From positions 2,294,001 to 2,358,000 of the forward strand of contig JACCLO010000001.1 of NCBI GenBank assembly GCA_029448655.1: DNA of 64,000 nucleotides, in the 5' to 3' direction. This DNA is from Wolfiporia cocos. Lineage: Eukaryota; Basidiomycota; Agaricomycetes; Polyporales; Phaeolaceae. Shown here in pieces: positions 11,395 to 22,240 of the stretch (within the stretch, counting starts at the first letter, position 1; each line of letters begins with the position of its first letter). The position numbers and the translations under genes are program-made. The notes below the pieces were generated by a model. That model was given only the letters and a program-made list of their open reading frames with translations, ran no database searches and had not been told where the DNA came from.

Positions 11395-11560
11395 TTCAGT
11401 GGTCCAAACCCAGTTCGAACCGTGAACTGAACCTGCTGAACTGGTTCAGCAGGTTCAGTCCAGGTTCAGGTTCAGGTTCAGGCTCTCCATAGTTGGTCCG
11501 GTTCTATGTTCAGCCTCATACCCCCTTGAACCTGAACTGAACTGAAATTTGGCAACACTA
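11395..11560 (+). repeat. hAT right subterminal repeats and terminal inverted repeat
   Basis: Clustered GGTTCA/TGAACC hexamers in both orientations, ending in the inverted repeat GGCAACACTA. The same arrangement is present at 4970-5119 and, inverted, at 62863-63010. Such arrays are typical transposase binding sites in hAT elements. Confidence 0.75.
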
Positions 11561-11694
11561 ATAGTTACAAAGTTCTGCACCAGTCACAAGTCATTGTATG
11601 GTTGTTGAGAATATTTAGGATGAAAGTATGCAAAATCCTGTACCAACGGACCTATTTTGCTCATTACAACAAAGCTACAGTTGCGCACCTAAAG

Positions 11695-11844
11695 CTGCCA
11701 GCTCAGGGCTCAGCTACGGCCGGCTCACAATCCAAGCCGGGCCCTAAGCCATTGTAAGCCACCCCCAAGGCTCGGCTCAGCCCGGCTCAAGTCGGCTCGG
11801 CCAGGCCCAGCTCACGGCTTTGAGCCGGGCTTTGCACATCACTA
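11695..11844 (+). mobile_element. Fragment of a D-related hAT MITE
   Basis: GGCTCA/GCCGGGC repeats end in TTTGCACATCACTA at 11844, close to the end of family D (GGCACATCACTA). No matching left end is evident, so it is probably truncated. Confidence 0.5.
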
Positions 11845-12402
11845 CTCTGCGCTTGGACACCTACAAGTTGACAACATGCTGAAGCTCGCATAGCCTTACT
11901 TTTTGTAATGTTGTCGATGAAATGTCTCTCGTATCGCCGCCTGCGCGATGCCCCAATCCTTCGATGCATATGGCGCGACGGTACAATGTATTATATCATG
12001 TAAGTTAACACTAAGGCCCGACCCAGTTCTAAAATTGACATTCAGCTATCGGTATAGTATAATGGGTAAGTAGCCAGCTTCCGTGGCCTTTTAACAATAC
12101 TTATCTGTGGATTTTCAAATAGTCACTATAGCAGTGCGCACCATCTCTTTGTATGTGTCCGTCGGCACCATAGCACATATACTCCTGGTGTAAGTGCACA
12201 TATTACTCTTTGCATCTTCATTCATGACACACGCTGATAAGCCAATGATTCTGCAGGTGGATCCGGGCCATCTTCTCATGTACGGTAAATCCATCCCCCC
12301 CTTTTCCCCACAGGTGCACCTCAATTAACTGGTCACCACGCACAGAGTGTGCGTCTCGTCTTGAACGTGCAAGTGCTCATGAGTAAGTGCAATGGCAGAG
12401 AG
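11845..12402. other. No gene seen
   Basis: Short ORFs on both strands without recognisable motifs. I see no tRNA, promoter or repeat I can support. Confidence 0.5.
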
Positions 12403-12787
12403 GTTGACACTAGAGTTTCAGTGCCACAGATGCATCTTTAGAGACACCGCAGATGCATCTGGGGCACTCTAAGTCATCGAAAGTAGGCGCCCGTTAGTAC
12501 CAAAATAAAGCATCGCAAGCCAGGAATCAAACCAGAAACCACGAGACCTCAGCGAAACAGCGACTGAAACCACTCAGCTAAAGTGGTTGGTGAGAGGGAG
12601 ATGTAGTGCAAATATATAGTCAGTAGTCAATATAATAACGGTTGTAATAAAATTTGTAGAGTTTCAGTCAATTATCTTAATCTGCCAACTGCCCTTCGCT
12701 TAAGAAATCGCAGTTGCGAGCTAGGTTTGCACGCAGATTAATCTGCTAACTGCGGCAGATTAATCTACTGTGACAATAAAATGGCAC

Positions 12788-12870
12788 ATCCAGGATTCGT
12801 ACTAAGGACCTTAGCGCAGATGAGAATAACAGCATTGCAGCGTAATTAGCCAACTGAGCTACGGCGCAAC
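12788..12870 (-). other. tRNA-like Pol III unit, left arm of B1
   Basis: Minus-strand A box (complement at 12848-12861, reading TAGCTCAGTTGG) and a damaged B box near 12790-12803. The unit reads outward to the left end of the MITE and is followed by a TTTT run. See the B3 copy for the best preserved version. Confidence 0.5.
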
Positions 12871-12879
12871 TGGTGTTGC

Positions 12880-13521
12880 TGTTACGGGTCGAATACCCGT
12901 TCGTATATTCGAGTCGCGAATATAGATCATTCTTCTGCACGTGGACTCGTGGTCGTATGCAAGGCAAATACTCGTTAGATGCCTTCAAGTCCTAGAGGGA
13001 GTCCCTAGGAGATCGCTAAGTCCAAGAAGTCAGTGTGCACTTCGAGGACTTCGTCGTCTGGTTGCTCGAGCGAGAAATACTGAGCGTAGTTTCCTACGTT
13101 TGAGAACGAGTATAAGACTTCTTGTTTGTACAACAAGGTCGAGCTGAAGAGCTTCGACACTAAGTACATGAGCTTATATACTACGTTGGGTTTTCGGGGT
13201 CAAGCCAGTCCCAGATGTCACCGATACTATCTACGCTATAGTACCAAACATTTGATAGGTATGTAGTGATATATCCGAAACGATAGATAGGAATGAAGAT
13301 GGTGGTTGAACACCATCTATCAGCTAGCAAATGATGAAAGGTGAAACGATGGCAGAGTTGGATCTGCCAGAGATGAAACATACTTCGTATGCTAGTACAA
13401 CTGGGGATGGTCCCAGTAGAGCCACGAATAGCCAGGGGGTTGGTCGTGCAACAAGTCCCTGTATTGTATTCGCCCGGTGGTGAGTTCTGTCGAGATTTAA
13501 AAAATCGAAATAACTGTAACA
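12880..13521 (+). mobile_element. Solo LTR, family Z, copy 3 (642 bp, internal deletion)
   Basis: TGTTACGGGTCG...ACTGTAACA with exact GTTGC on both sides (12875-12879, 13522-13526). About 70 bp shorter than the two 710-bp copies. Third level of nesting within MITE A2 and B1. Confidence 0.9.
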
Positions 13522-13811
13522 GTTGCCCCCATTTTAAGCAATATATAGAGTATTTTGTAAACTTCATTTTCACAGTTTAACATCTTCCATAACACAAATA
13601 CAAATGAATCTGCCTCTAAAGACCTGTGATTCCAGTGTATTCAGCTTTCCTATGGTGAGTTGCTCCAGGTCAAGCATGGTGAATCAAGCTACCACTATCA
13701 TTGATTTCTGTGTATGCTTGTTGGAGCAGTTAGTTGCCTTGATGATTTGCGAAAATTGTGTGTAAAATTTGCGTTATATATATTTTGTTTGGTCAATGGT
13801 ACCTGTTGCCA

Positions 13812-13897
13812 CAATGGCTCAGTCGGCTAATTATGCTGTGATGCTGTTATTCTCATCTACGCTAAGGTCCTTAGTTCGAATCCGGGATGTGCCATTT
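13812..13897 (+). other. tRNA-like Pol III unit, right arm of B1
   Basis: A box TGGCTCAGTCGG near 13815-13826 and B box AGTTCGAATCC near 13873-13883, followed by CCATTTTATTG with the TTTT expected of a Pol III terminator. The A-B spacing is about 46 nt, some 14 nt more than a standard tRNA. Confidence 0.55.
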
Positions 13898-14253
13898 TAT
13901 TGTCACAGTAGATTAATCTGCCGCAGTTAGCAGATTAATCTGCGTGCAAACCTAGCTCGCAACTGCGATTTCTTAAGCGAAGGACAGTTGGCAGATTAAG
14001 ATAATTGACTGAAGTCCCTCTAAAATTTAACATTCTGCTCATATGTCAGTAAGCTCATTAGGTTGAACCCAGAATGCATCTCTTTATTGACGTATCCCAC
14101 AACCCATATGTATCTGCAATAAGGTAAGGATACTGTCATAAATTACCTTCAGGGCAATAACATTGCACTAAGGTGTGACTTGACAATTAACAGCTACGGC
14201 GATGAAAGGACATTAAATGGATCATATTAACGAGTATGTGACTTGGATACCAA

Positions 14254-14325
14254 GACCATTTGGCGAAGTGGTACAGGTTGCGACTTCACTGATCCCAGGT
14301 CAAGTGTTCGAACCCTGCACAGATA
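14254..14325 (+). other. tRNA-like Pol III unit (A2 right)
   Basis: A box TGGCGAAGTGGT (14261-14272) and B box TGTTCGAACCC (14305-14315) with 32 nt between, exactly the canonical tRNA spacing. T-stem pairs at only about three of five positions and the acceptor stem does not pair, so it is tRNA-derived and not a working tRNA. Confidence 0.55.
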
Positions 14326-14464
14326 TTTCTTGCGCAGATGCATCTTATTTTATTCAGATGCATCTATGCAGCACACTTGGGCATTAATATTGCTTAGAGT
14401 GCCCCAGATGCATCTGCGGTGTCTCTAAAGATGCATCTCCGGCACTGAAGTCCCTCGTTGACAC

Positions 14465-14966
14465 GCCCGCAATTTCGGATTTAATTCCCGACATCCTCAA
14501 TGACCAGCTGCATCCATCACTAATACAAGCGCATGAAACTTCTGTCCGGCGGCCAATAGGTGCATAATGTTCTGCTTCGCATACAGTGGGCATTTTCTTC
14601 CCTACTCCACGGGAAACCTGCTGTGGCCCACCGGTTCAACGATGATAGATTGGAGTGGTGTGTGTCTTCATGGTGATATATGGTTATGCATAAAGTTTAC
14701 TGCCAATTGCTATCACATTGCTATCGTTGAGTTGCGACGCTCTGAGCCAGCAGCAGCATTACAGCCAAACTCTAGGAACGGCAATGCACGACATACGACC
14801 GCGGAGCATACTGACGCACACACAGTCTTCCCTCGCCCGCATAGCGTGCAAAGTGGCGATTGGATATGAGTCGACGGTTCTAAATTGTAAAACGTCCAGG
14901 CGTGGACATGAGCTTGTATGTGGCATGCATCTGCTAACGCGCGAGCAATATAGCTACTTCTCAGAC
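14465..14966. other. No gene seen
   Basis: Two overlapping plus-strand ORFs of 83-100 codons (14567-14969) show no recognisable motif or splice structure. Probably non-coding. Confidence 0.4.
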
Positions 14967-15605
14967 TAGTGATGTGCCAGGCCCGGCCCGGCTCAAAAGC
15001 CCCGGCTTTGGCCCGGCTTTGGACGGCCTTGGCTTTTCAAAACCTCAGGCCGGGCCCCCATTGACGGCCCAGGGCTTGGCCCGGCCCGGCCTGGGGCTTG
15101 CCCGGGGCCTGGCACTGTGAGGATGATCATCACTGTAGCCACACAAACTCATAACGTACCTTCTCCAACTATCTTCTGACAAAGCCAAGCTCCAGTATCT
15201 TCAATAATTAGTGAATTATAGTGTGAAATCATCATTTCACCGGCACGGTGCTCTGTGGCGCGCCTTCCAAATGGGGCATCGTATAGGCGCCCAAAAGTGA
15301 GCGACAGGCTTCAGCACCAAATATTCAATCCATGGGACTATCCTCTTGCTTGAATTTAATAATATAGACATACTTCATTGGAATATGGCATACTGCTACT
15401 ATATATATCCTTATGTCATAGTTACTAGACATTTTATCCGTTAGAGCTTTCAGGCCGGGGCTCACGGCTTGGCCCGGCCCGGCTTGAGACACAAGCTGGG
15501 CCCTGGGCCGTCTCAAGCCGTGGTGTAGGGCCCGGCCTGGCCCGGCCCAAGTAGGGCTTGGCCCGGCCCGGCCTATGGCCCAAAGCCGGGCCTGGCACAT
15601 CACTA
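14967..15605. mobile_element. MITE D, copy 1 (hAT)
   Basis: 639 bp with inverted ends TAGTGATGTGCCAGGC...GCCTGGCACATCACTA and an exact 8-bp TSD TCTCAGAC (14959-14966, 15606-15613). Both ends carry dense GGCCCGGC repeats. Almost identical to 26775-27414. No coding capacity. Confidence 0.95.
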
Positions 15606-15613
15606 TCTCAGAC

Positions 15614-17070
15614 ACAGCGAACCACTTCACCACTTACCTGTCGTATCAGACTCGTATGACAGCGATGAGGAACATATAAAAGCTGGGAAAAGCTATGGCA
15701 GAGTCGCATGCGAATGTGGAAGCCGACTGCCCACGCAGACAACGTGGATCACGACGGATGACATGACACTGTAAGCGGGAATGAGGACAGCTAGAATATG
15801 AACCTTGGAGCAATACAACGACACTCAGCATATACGTTTACCTAGAGCACGAGTCCGGCGAAGAAGGCTTCAGAATATATAACTGCCATTTAGATACTTA
15901 ACCGCCGCAGAGGGGTAGAGCACTCTCGTCATGCTAATATTCCGTGCTTCGCCGAAAAAGGGAATAATTACGGATATGCGGACAGGTGGAATCAGCACAA
16001 CTATCGATCTGGCATCCTGGGACACACGATCAGGTGCTGCGTGTTACGTGATCGACAAGGGACTGGGCCTACAGGCGATGGTTCTCTCCGTTGGCGCGAC
16101 CGTTCTCTGATGAATAGCCTGGTCGCCAGGCCCCGGTCCATCGCACGGAGCTGTCGGCTCGGATATTGCCCGTTACGAGGGTAACAATCAAGCAGCGGCG
16201 GATTCTAGTGCGTATAGCTATATTTACTCTCCAACCTACTGCTTTGAGGTGCTCTGGATGCGAAGTGAACGAATGTCGGCGAGCTCGGGGCTATCCCCGC
16301 GTTGAAGGAAGGTGTAAAGGGGCCGCGTTGATGACATGCTGACGACACGAGAAATCGAAGCTGAATATACAACTCAGTTCTGATATATGAGAACCTACTT
16401 CGATGGTCTTAGGTGTACCTGGGCCAATCAGGTGTTACGCACCTTTCCGATAAGGTCCGTTTCCGCTTGCTTACAAGAATTTCATCTCTGTCAGAACACT
16501 GGAGCTTCAAAGTCCAGGTGTAGCTTGTCGTGTCGGAGCCAGCTCGACTTGGCTGGAGAAGGAACAAGATTGGCGAAATTCTTCGAAATGATCTTTCGAT
16601 GCCTCGGACAGCGAGAGAGCGGCAGTCGGCCGGTGTAAGCTTTGCAAACATATTGCCGCTTATTATTTGTGTAGAACGGGCATATATTGAACGCCGAACT
16701 CTCCCGCCCGAGCTCGCCCCTGAGCGCAAAGTGAGCGCGCCGGACTGCCCAACATAGATGGTTTCTATTCCGGGAGCGGCGCCGATCGCCTAGTCTGTTT
16801 TCGATCGGAGGCTTCTGTGAGTTGCGCACCGTTTTGATTGCATATGCGTACTCGCTAGACTCCCGCGGCTGCATCGCAGGGTGTGCTCTGCTGCGGCGCT
16901 CATCCGCCGCAATGACAGGCCGCCGCGCTTTTATTTTGCACCTCCAGTGCTTGATTACATAATACAGTTAGCAATTCTCCAGATTGAAATTGTAATGCCT
17001 CCTTGATTATCCTGCGAGCATATAGGCTGGGGGACCAAATCGGCGCAAGTCTTGAGATCGCGCAGGCCAA
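15614..17070. other. Unannotated, no confident gene
   Basis: ORFs of 75-127 codons overlap on both strands at 16387-16874 in GC-richer sequence, with no motif I recognise. I would not call any of them without expression or homology evidence. Confidence 0.4.
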
Positions 17071-17886
17071 TGTCGTCAGAAAAATATTTTCTCTCTGGTT
17101 CTCCGGGCAGGTCTGGATGTGCCGAGATAGGCGAGGTGTTCGAGGGGTTGAGGTTGAGTAGTTTTACCAGTTGAACGTAGCCTGTAGCGATTTAGAACTG
17201 CGGCGGCGCGTTGAATAGAGCGGAAATAACAGAAGTCGAATCGAAAATGTTTGTGACCGATTTCCTAAGTCCTAAGCGTACGCCTCGAGCGCAGCCCTTC
17301 ATCTGACTTCGTCTGGGTGAAATTCTATGATTTTCTCGTATCTATAAGTCGCCTAAATACATGGAGAGCCACGAAATTTTCTACAACATTTTAAGTGTCC
17401 TAAAATTTCGAGTGTGCACCCTACAAGATAGACAATCCAGAGACGAACCCTGAAACGGTGAAGATTGTTTTGAAACACAAGCAAATTATTTTATGAGACC
17501 GATCACCTGTAGATCTAGGGTGGTGCACCGAGGTTGGAGAGAAAAGACATGGAAAAAACTATAGGAAGGCAGCCGGGGTTGGGCCAGACCTGGCTAGGCT
17601 AGATAGCCTAGGAAGCGTCAGGCGGTACCTGTTTTGACTGGATGATCAGCCAGATAGTGCCCGCAGGGCTTTTGCGACGTTTCAAATTGTGCATGACCCA
17701 GCGAAGGACGAGCATGATCGAGGCCGATCACGATCGGTCGAGCTGTGGCTGAACTACCTCAGATGGGCATTCTGCCTACCGGCTGGCTTTCTGTGGTGCG
17801 TTCTGTGTCGTTTTGGTGCGTGTTTGATCGTGTCCTGGTATTCTTACATGTGTCTAATGTCTATGGCACATTTATATTGCAGCACA
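17071..17886 (+). mobile_element. Element F, copy 1 (LTR-like, 4-bp TSD)
   Basis: Begins TGTCGTCAGAAAA and ends TTGCAGCACA, flanked by CCAA on both sides (17067-17070, 17887-17890). A second, inverted, diverged copy lies at 63085-63915, also flanked by CCAA. TGT...ACA ends suggest an LTR, but 4-bp duplications and absence of an internal region leave the class open. Confidence 0.65.
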
Positions 17887-17948
17887 CCAACATATGGGAC
17901 AGGTCTACGTCTGGTACTGTGCAGGAAACATATAGTGAGCGTATCAGC

Positions 17949-18350
17949 TATAAATAGCGAGTATACGTACCGCGCAGAGGTTGTATGTTGCGTGAATCCC
18001 CACTCAAGAATGAACGGAACTCAAGTACGCATAAAGCTTGCCCTGCATCGTGTAGTAGCTTCTGCAGATGCAAGCAGCTGACGACTTTCGAGAGAATCAG
18101 TATAGTCTCAGAGCTGCTGGACGTCTCTAGCTCGACAAGTGGATCTAGCGCGCAAAGTTCAAGTCCATCTGGCCAGTTTCGACGCCGAAAGGTCAACCGC
18201 TTGATATTTGGCGATGGATTCCATCGTCTGCTGGCCAGAGGCACTCGTCTGTCCAACAACCGTAAGCTGGAAATTTGGAGCCACTCGACGCAGTCGAATG
18301 CGCAGACAAGACGCAAGAGTACGGTGATCGAAAGGAGGGCGACATGTTAG
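17949..18350 (+). other. Possible small gene: TATA box and 121-codon ORF
   Basis: TATAAATA at 17949-17956 precedes an ATG at 17985 opening a serine/arginine-rich 121-residue ORF to 18350. Overlapping ORFs of similar length exist on the minus strand (17948-18316, 18159-18536), so coding direction is unresolved. I recognise no domain. Confidence 0.25.
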
Positions 18351-18599
18351 CGGGCGACGGGTGAGCAACCGAATGGAATGTGGAGAGGTGCAGGAACACG
18401 GTGTGTGGAGTCGCTCACGGCGTCCATTCTCCTTCGATCCAGAGCGATGACAGGCGTGGGAGCTGTCCGCCTGCGAACATTGCTGTGAACGTGCCGAGGT
18501 GGACGACGCTGCGCTGCTTGCCCTGCTCTGCTCCATTTCTCAGGATCCGGCTACTAGCGCAATCAGTCTTGGCCTCGGAATCGTCTTGATATATCGCAC

Positions 18600-19152
18600 G
18601 TATAGCCATACGTCTTCCATGCTACCCTGAATCTTGGCAGCACAGTGTCCCTTCAAGCGATGACTGGTCTAGTACCACCCTCTGCAGACTTCCTCTCCGA
18701 TACCCAATGCCCTCAGATCCTGGTCCAGGTGATCTATGATCTTGTCCCAAATATCAACCGGTATCCGGGGTGCCACCGTCTTCGTTGGTCATTTCCTGTC
18801 ATCAGTGCTTGCTTCGAACTCGTTACGCATAACTCAAGGTGAAATATAATGGTAGCCTGCACAAGATCAATCGAGTTACTTTTTCATTGCTAAGCTTTCC
18901 TTGTTTACTGTTTGCTGTTCAATCTTTCTCGTTGTATGGTACCATCGCGATTGGTGACCAAATTATAGGTGTTATTTTTTCTCGCTGATTTGCCATTCAT
19001 ATAATATGGCAGGTATAAATTCAGGGCTTGCGCCAACCCGTTCTTTCAGACATTCAAAGTAGAACATGCATCGCTATGGGATCTGGGTGAATTCATATGC
19101 ATGTGAGCATAGGCTGCAGGCTGCGGAACCGTTTAGTGTTGTTGATCGTGAC
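18600..19152. other. No confident gene
   Basis: A 65-codon ORF at 18645-18842 ends near a possible GT donor and might be an exon, but nothing ties it to a gene. The rest is AT-rich and empty to my reading. Confidence 0.3.
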
Positions 19153-19869
19153 GAGGGACTTCAGTCAATTATCTTAATCTGCCAACTGCCCTTCGCTTAA
19201 AAAATCGCAGTTGCGAGCTAGGTTTGCATGCAGATTAATCTGCTAACTGCGGCAGATTAATCTACTGTGACAATAAAATGGCACATCCCGGATTCGGGCC
19301 AAGGACCTTAGCGTAGACGAGAATAACAGCATCGCAGCGTAATTAGCCAACTGCGCCATTGCAGCAACAGTTACCATGGACCAATCAAAATATATATAAC
19401 ACAGATTTTACACACAATTTTCGCAAATCATCAAGGCAACTAACTGCTCCAACAAGCATACACAGAAATCAATGATAGTGGTAGCTTGATTTACCATGCT
19501 TGACCTGGAGCAACTCACCATAGGAAAGCTGAATACACTGGAATCACAGGTCTTTAGAGGCAGATTCATTTGTATTTGTGTTATGGAAGATGTTAAACTG
19601 TGAAAATGAAGTTTACAAAATACTCTATATATTGCTTAAAATGGGGGCAACACCAGTTGCACTGTAGCTCGGTTGGCTAATTACGCTGCGATGCTGTTAT
19701 TCTCATCTACGCTAAGGTCCTTGGCCCGAATCCGGGATGTGCCATTTTATCGTCACAGTAGATTAATCTGCCGCAGTTAGCAGATTAATCTGCATGCAAA
19801 CCTAGCTCGCAACTGCGATTTCTTAAGCGAAGGGCAGTTGGCAGATTAAGATAATTGACTGAAACTCTA
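19153..19869. mobile_element. MITE B, copy 2
   Basis: GAGGGACTTCAGTCAATTA...TAATTGACTGAAACTCTA, 717 bp, with the same long inverted arms and outward tRNA-like units as B1 and B3, and no internal insertion. Flanks resemble each other only partly, so the TSD is eroded. The B boxes are mutated here (GGCCCGAATCC). Confidence 0.8.
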
Positions 19870-20382
19870 CTCATGAGGAATCACATAGGCTGAAATAGTT
19901 GGCAGAAAGCTCCTTGTTTCAGAAAGGTCGTACAACCATGCTAATATTTGGTAGTCAAGCATCAGATGACCGAATTGTGCCACAAGATTAATATCAGATG
20001 ACCGAACTATGCCACAAAATTGCAAGCGATACCTCTTTCAGCCTAATGCACATTGGTAACATGGTCCATATCTCCTCCAAATGAGTTAGACCGATGCAAA
20101 CCCATGTGGATTTCCATGGTTTATTCATCGTAGAACTGCTCCAGGATTGTACATGATGACCTGATACATTTAGGTGCATAGCTTGCCGGTTGGGGGAAAG
20201 GGCACAACTTTCTCAGACTACTGAACATTATACATTATATCAACGAAGGTATCGCTCACTATCGGGTGCGCGAAGTCAAGCCGAAAGAATCAGCTCGTCA
20301 ATGCAAGGAAGCTATTTAAATACTGCGTCCGTGAAATCTCTCTAGCCCTCCAGTACTGCCATCATATCACTCACAACCGAAT
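19870..20382. other. Esterase upstream region
   Basis: No gene seen. TATTTAAATA at about 20313 is a candidate TATA element for the carboxylesterase pseudogene that starts near 20383. Confidence 0.35.
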
Positions 20383-21253
20383 ATGCTCCCACACAGCGTC
20401 TGTGTTTATGCTGTACAAGCATTTACACTATTCCTACCATCCATGGCCTCCAGAAACAGCGCTATAGTCTCACTTCCATATGGTTCCTTCAAGGGGAACA
20501 CTTTGGAGAATGTGACATCTTTCTTGGGTGTGCCCTATGCCCAACCTCCGTGTGTAGGACGGTTTCTATTCTTGATCTAATGTTAACCATGTTTCTATAG
20601 AGTCGAAGAGCTATGAGTTGCTCCGCCCCAGCCACCAGTGAAGTTAGAAGGGATGAGGAGCGCTATTACTTTTGGTGACGCCTGCCGCAGCAAGGCATTA
20701 CCCTACCCGGTCTTCTGAGCAACATAATAGGCAACACCTCAAACAAGTTCATGCCAAATGTCAATGTTTCAGAGGATTGTGAGAATGCACGATCAACGGT
20801 ATGTTGCTGCATTGGGCGAAGCTAACGTCAATCTCCAGGTTTGACCATCAATATTTACAAGCCGACATTTGCTGGGCCAGATAGCAGTTTACCAGTGCTC
20901 TTAGTACGCACCATCTCTGTCTCGTATCGTTAATGAGCACGTTCAGCTGATGAACATTGCAGTGGATATATGGCGGTATGTGTCATGAGTAAGCAGTGAC
21001 TACAGTTCTCAATCCCCAGTATAGAAGGTCTCGAGATAGGTTCCTCGTCGACAAGTCCCGGTGATGTCATCGTGAACCGCTCAATAGAACTAGGGCAACC
21101 TATTATTTTTGTTTCTCTAGATTACCGCTTAAATGGTCAATTTTATTTCCTCTTGCCATTCACTGTGCTAGTACTGATGGCTTAATGAGTAGTATTTAGA
21201 TTCCTAGCCAGCAGAGAGATGCAAAATGAAGGGTCAACAAACTTAGGTCTCAG
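20383..21253 (+). pseudogene. Type-B carboxylesterase/lipase, N-terminal half, dead
   Basis: Exons separated by short introns read TSFLGVPYAQPP (oxyanion/substrate-pocket lead-in), PPQPPVKLEGMRSAITFGDA, MPNVNVSEDC plus LTINIYKPTFAG (the EDCL motif), WIYGG (oxyanion hole), SIELGQPIIFVSLDYRLN and FLASREMQNEGSTNLGLR, in family order. The hydrophobic first 20 residues (MLPHSVCVYAVQAFTLFLPS) could be a signal peptide for a secreted esterase. Lesions: an in-frame TGA after the second intron (near 20613), a one-base deletion near 20690, then truncation at 21253 by LTR sequence before the GESAG nucleophile elbow, which I do not find downstream. The host gene is therefore non-functional. Confidence 0.8.
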
Positions 21254-22240
21254 TGACACACGCACAACCCTAGACACACACCAGGGGAAGGGGGCTCGCT
21301 CAAAGGCGCCTTCCTGGTCTGGGCATCTAAGGCTGAAATGGCCAAGACAAGTCTGAGGTTCACTCAAGACTGTCTGGCTATTATATAGCTCTACTACTGT
21401 TTGTACATGTTATGGTGTGCAGCCCATAGGGCATTGGTGCTGAGGTAATCTATGTGCTACGTGGTGGCCAGTAAGGGCATCGGTGTTACGGTCCGTAAGA
21501 AATCTGTATACTTTGACGCCTCACTGGAAAGGGGGACTTAGTGTTCAACCGCTGTACCGCGCATTTATTTCCAGGGTTCCCTGTTCAACCAGTGACCCTC
21601 GTTTCATGTACAATGGCCCTATGCCCATGGGCTCGTAGCGTATCAGGTTCTAGGTGATATCTGTTGTTTAACCACAGAGCTTCTATGTTTCAGCCACTGT
21701 TGCGCTCAACCGCAACGTTTCAGCTTAGTTATCGTAGCATACTAGCCTTATGGACTTAGTGGTAGCAGTACCAAGGACACTATGACCCCAATTACAGAAT
21801 CATAGTATAAAAACCCCACTGTAAATACTGGTTGAGTTCCTCAGCTCGACCTTGTTGAATTACAAGGATCTTATACTCATTCTCAAAGGCTTAAGCAATT
21901 AGGCCTGCAGCTAGTATATTGACGCTCGACTCTGCTGAGTCCGACGGAGTAGTGCGCTACTCGATACGCTGAGTAACTTGACTTAGTTATTTCAGCTGAA
22001 CGGATATTTGATCCGTAACAATCGGAGCATGAGTGCTGGTACGGCTAGGGGAGCGCTGGATGTCTATGGCAACGTAGCAGGTTAGGCTTGGTCTGTGGTT
22101 CTCGTTGATCGAGGGTTCACCGGTAATGGCAGGGTTCTATGTCTGTGATTGGGGCGTCTGCTGTCCAGGTTCCCAAGGACTAGTACTGAGGGGAAGGCAC
22201 GTGGCGGCCCAGGTTCCCACATGCTGGTACTGAAGGGTGG
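21254..22240 (+). mobile_element. LTR family C, 5' part of a copy
   Basis: Starts TGACACACGCACAACC immediately after CTCAG of the esterase exon. A family Y solo LTR (21484-22020) is nested. The copy stops at 22240 where another family C 5' end begins, so it lacks its own 3' end. Confidence 0.75.
21484..22020 (-). mobile_element. Solo LTR, family Y, copy 2
   Basis: 537 bp, inverse of 3871-4412, exact ATCGG duplication (21479-21483, 22021-22025). Confidence 0.9.

Larger units (their letters stand above)
1..11560 (+). mobile_element. Autonomous-type hAT transposon, degenerate and multiply interrupted
   Basis: The right end carries the terminal inverted repeat ending GGCAACACTA at 11560, preceded by a GGTTCA/TGAACC-rich subterminal zone (11395-11550). 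Positions 1-95 match the inner part of the left subterminal zone of the relative at 2741-5119, so the left tip lies about 80 bp before the window. Between them are pieces of one hAT transposase on the plus strand, interrupted by nested insertions at 1503-2673, 2741-5119 and 7632-11194. Removing these insertions brings the coding segments together in the order expected for hAT proteins: BED-like zinc finger, catalytic core, C-terminal dimerisation region. The matching left TSD cannot be seen; the 8 bp right of the end are ATAGTTAC. Confidence 0.8.
12656..14020. mobile_element. MITE B, copy 1, containing a solo LTR
   Basis: Starts GTAGAGTTTCAGTCAATTA and ends TAATTGACTGAAGTCCCTC. An 8-bp duplication TAAAATTT (12648-12655 and 14021-14028) flanks it, and the A1 copy shows the uninterrupted target. 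The arms (about 220 bp each) are inverted repeats, each with a tRNA-like unit. The LTR at 12880-13521 lies just inside the left arm. Confidence 0.85.
12411..14456. mobile_element. MITE A, copy 2, containing MITE B1 and a solo LTR
   Basis: Starts TAGAGTTTCAGTGCC and ends GGCACTGAAGTCCCTC, with an exact 8-bp TSD GTTGACAC (12403-12410 and 14457-14464), which places family A in hAT. Apart from the insertion of B1 at 12656-14020 it aligns along its length with copy A1 in inverse orientation, including both tRNA-like units and the AGATGCATCT repeats. Confidence 0.85.

Noticed and set aside
12041..12110. Possible tRNA starting near TATCGGTATAGTATAATGGG
   Set aside because: Only an A-box-like sequence; no B box at the right distance.
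16387..16874. Overlapping ORFs of 75-127 codons on both strands
   Set aside because: Mutually overlapping, no motifs, no splice pattern; coding status cannot be supported.
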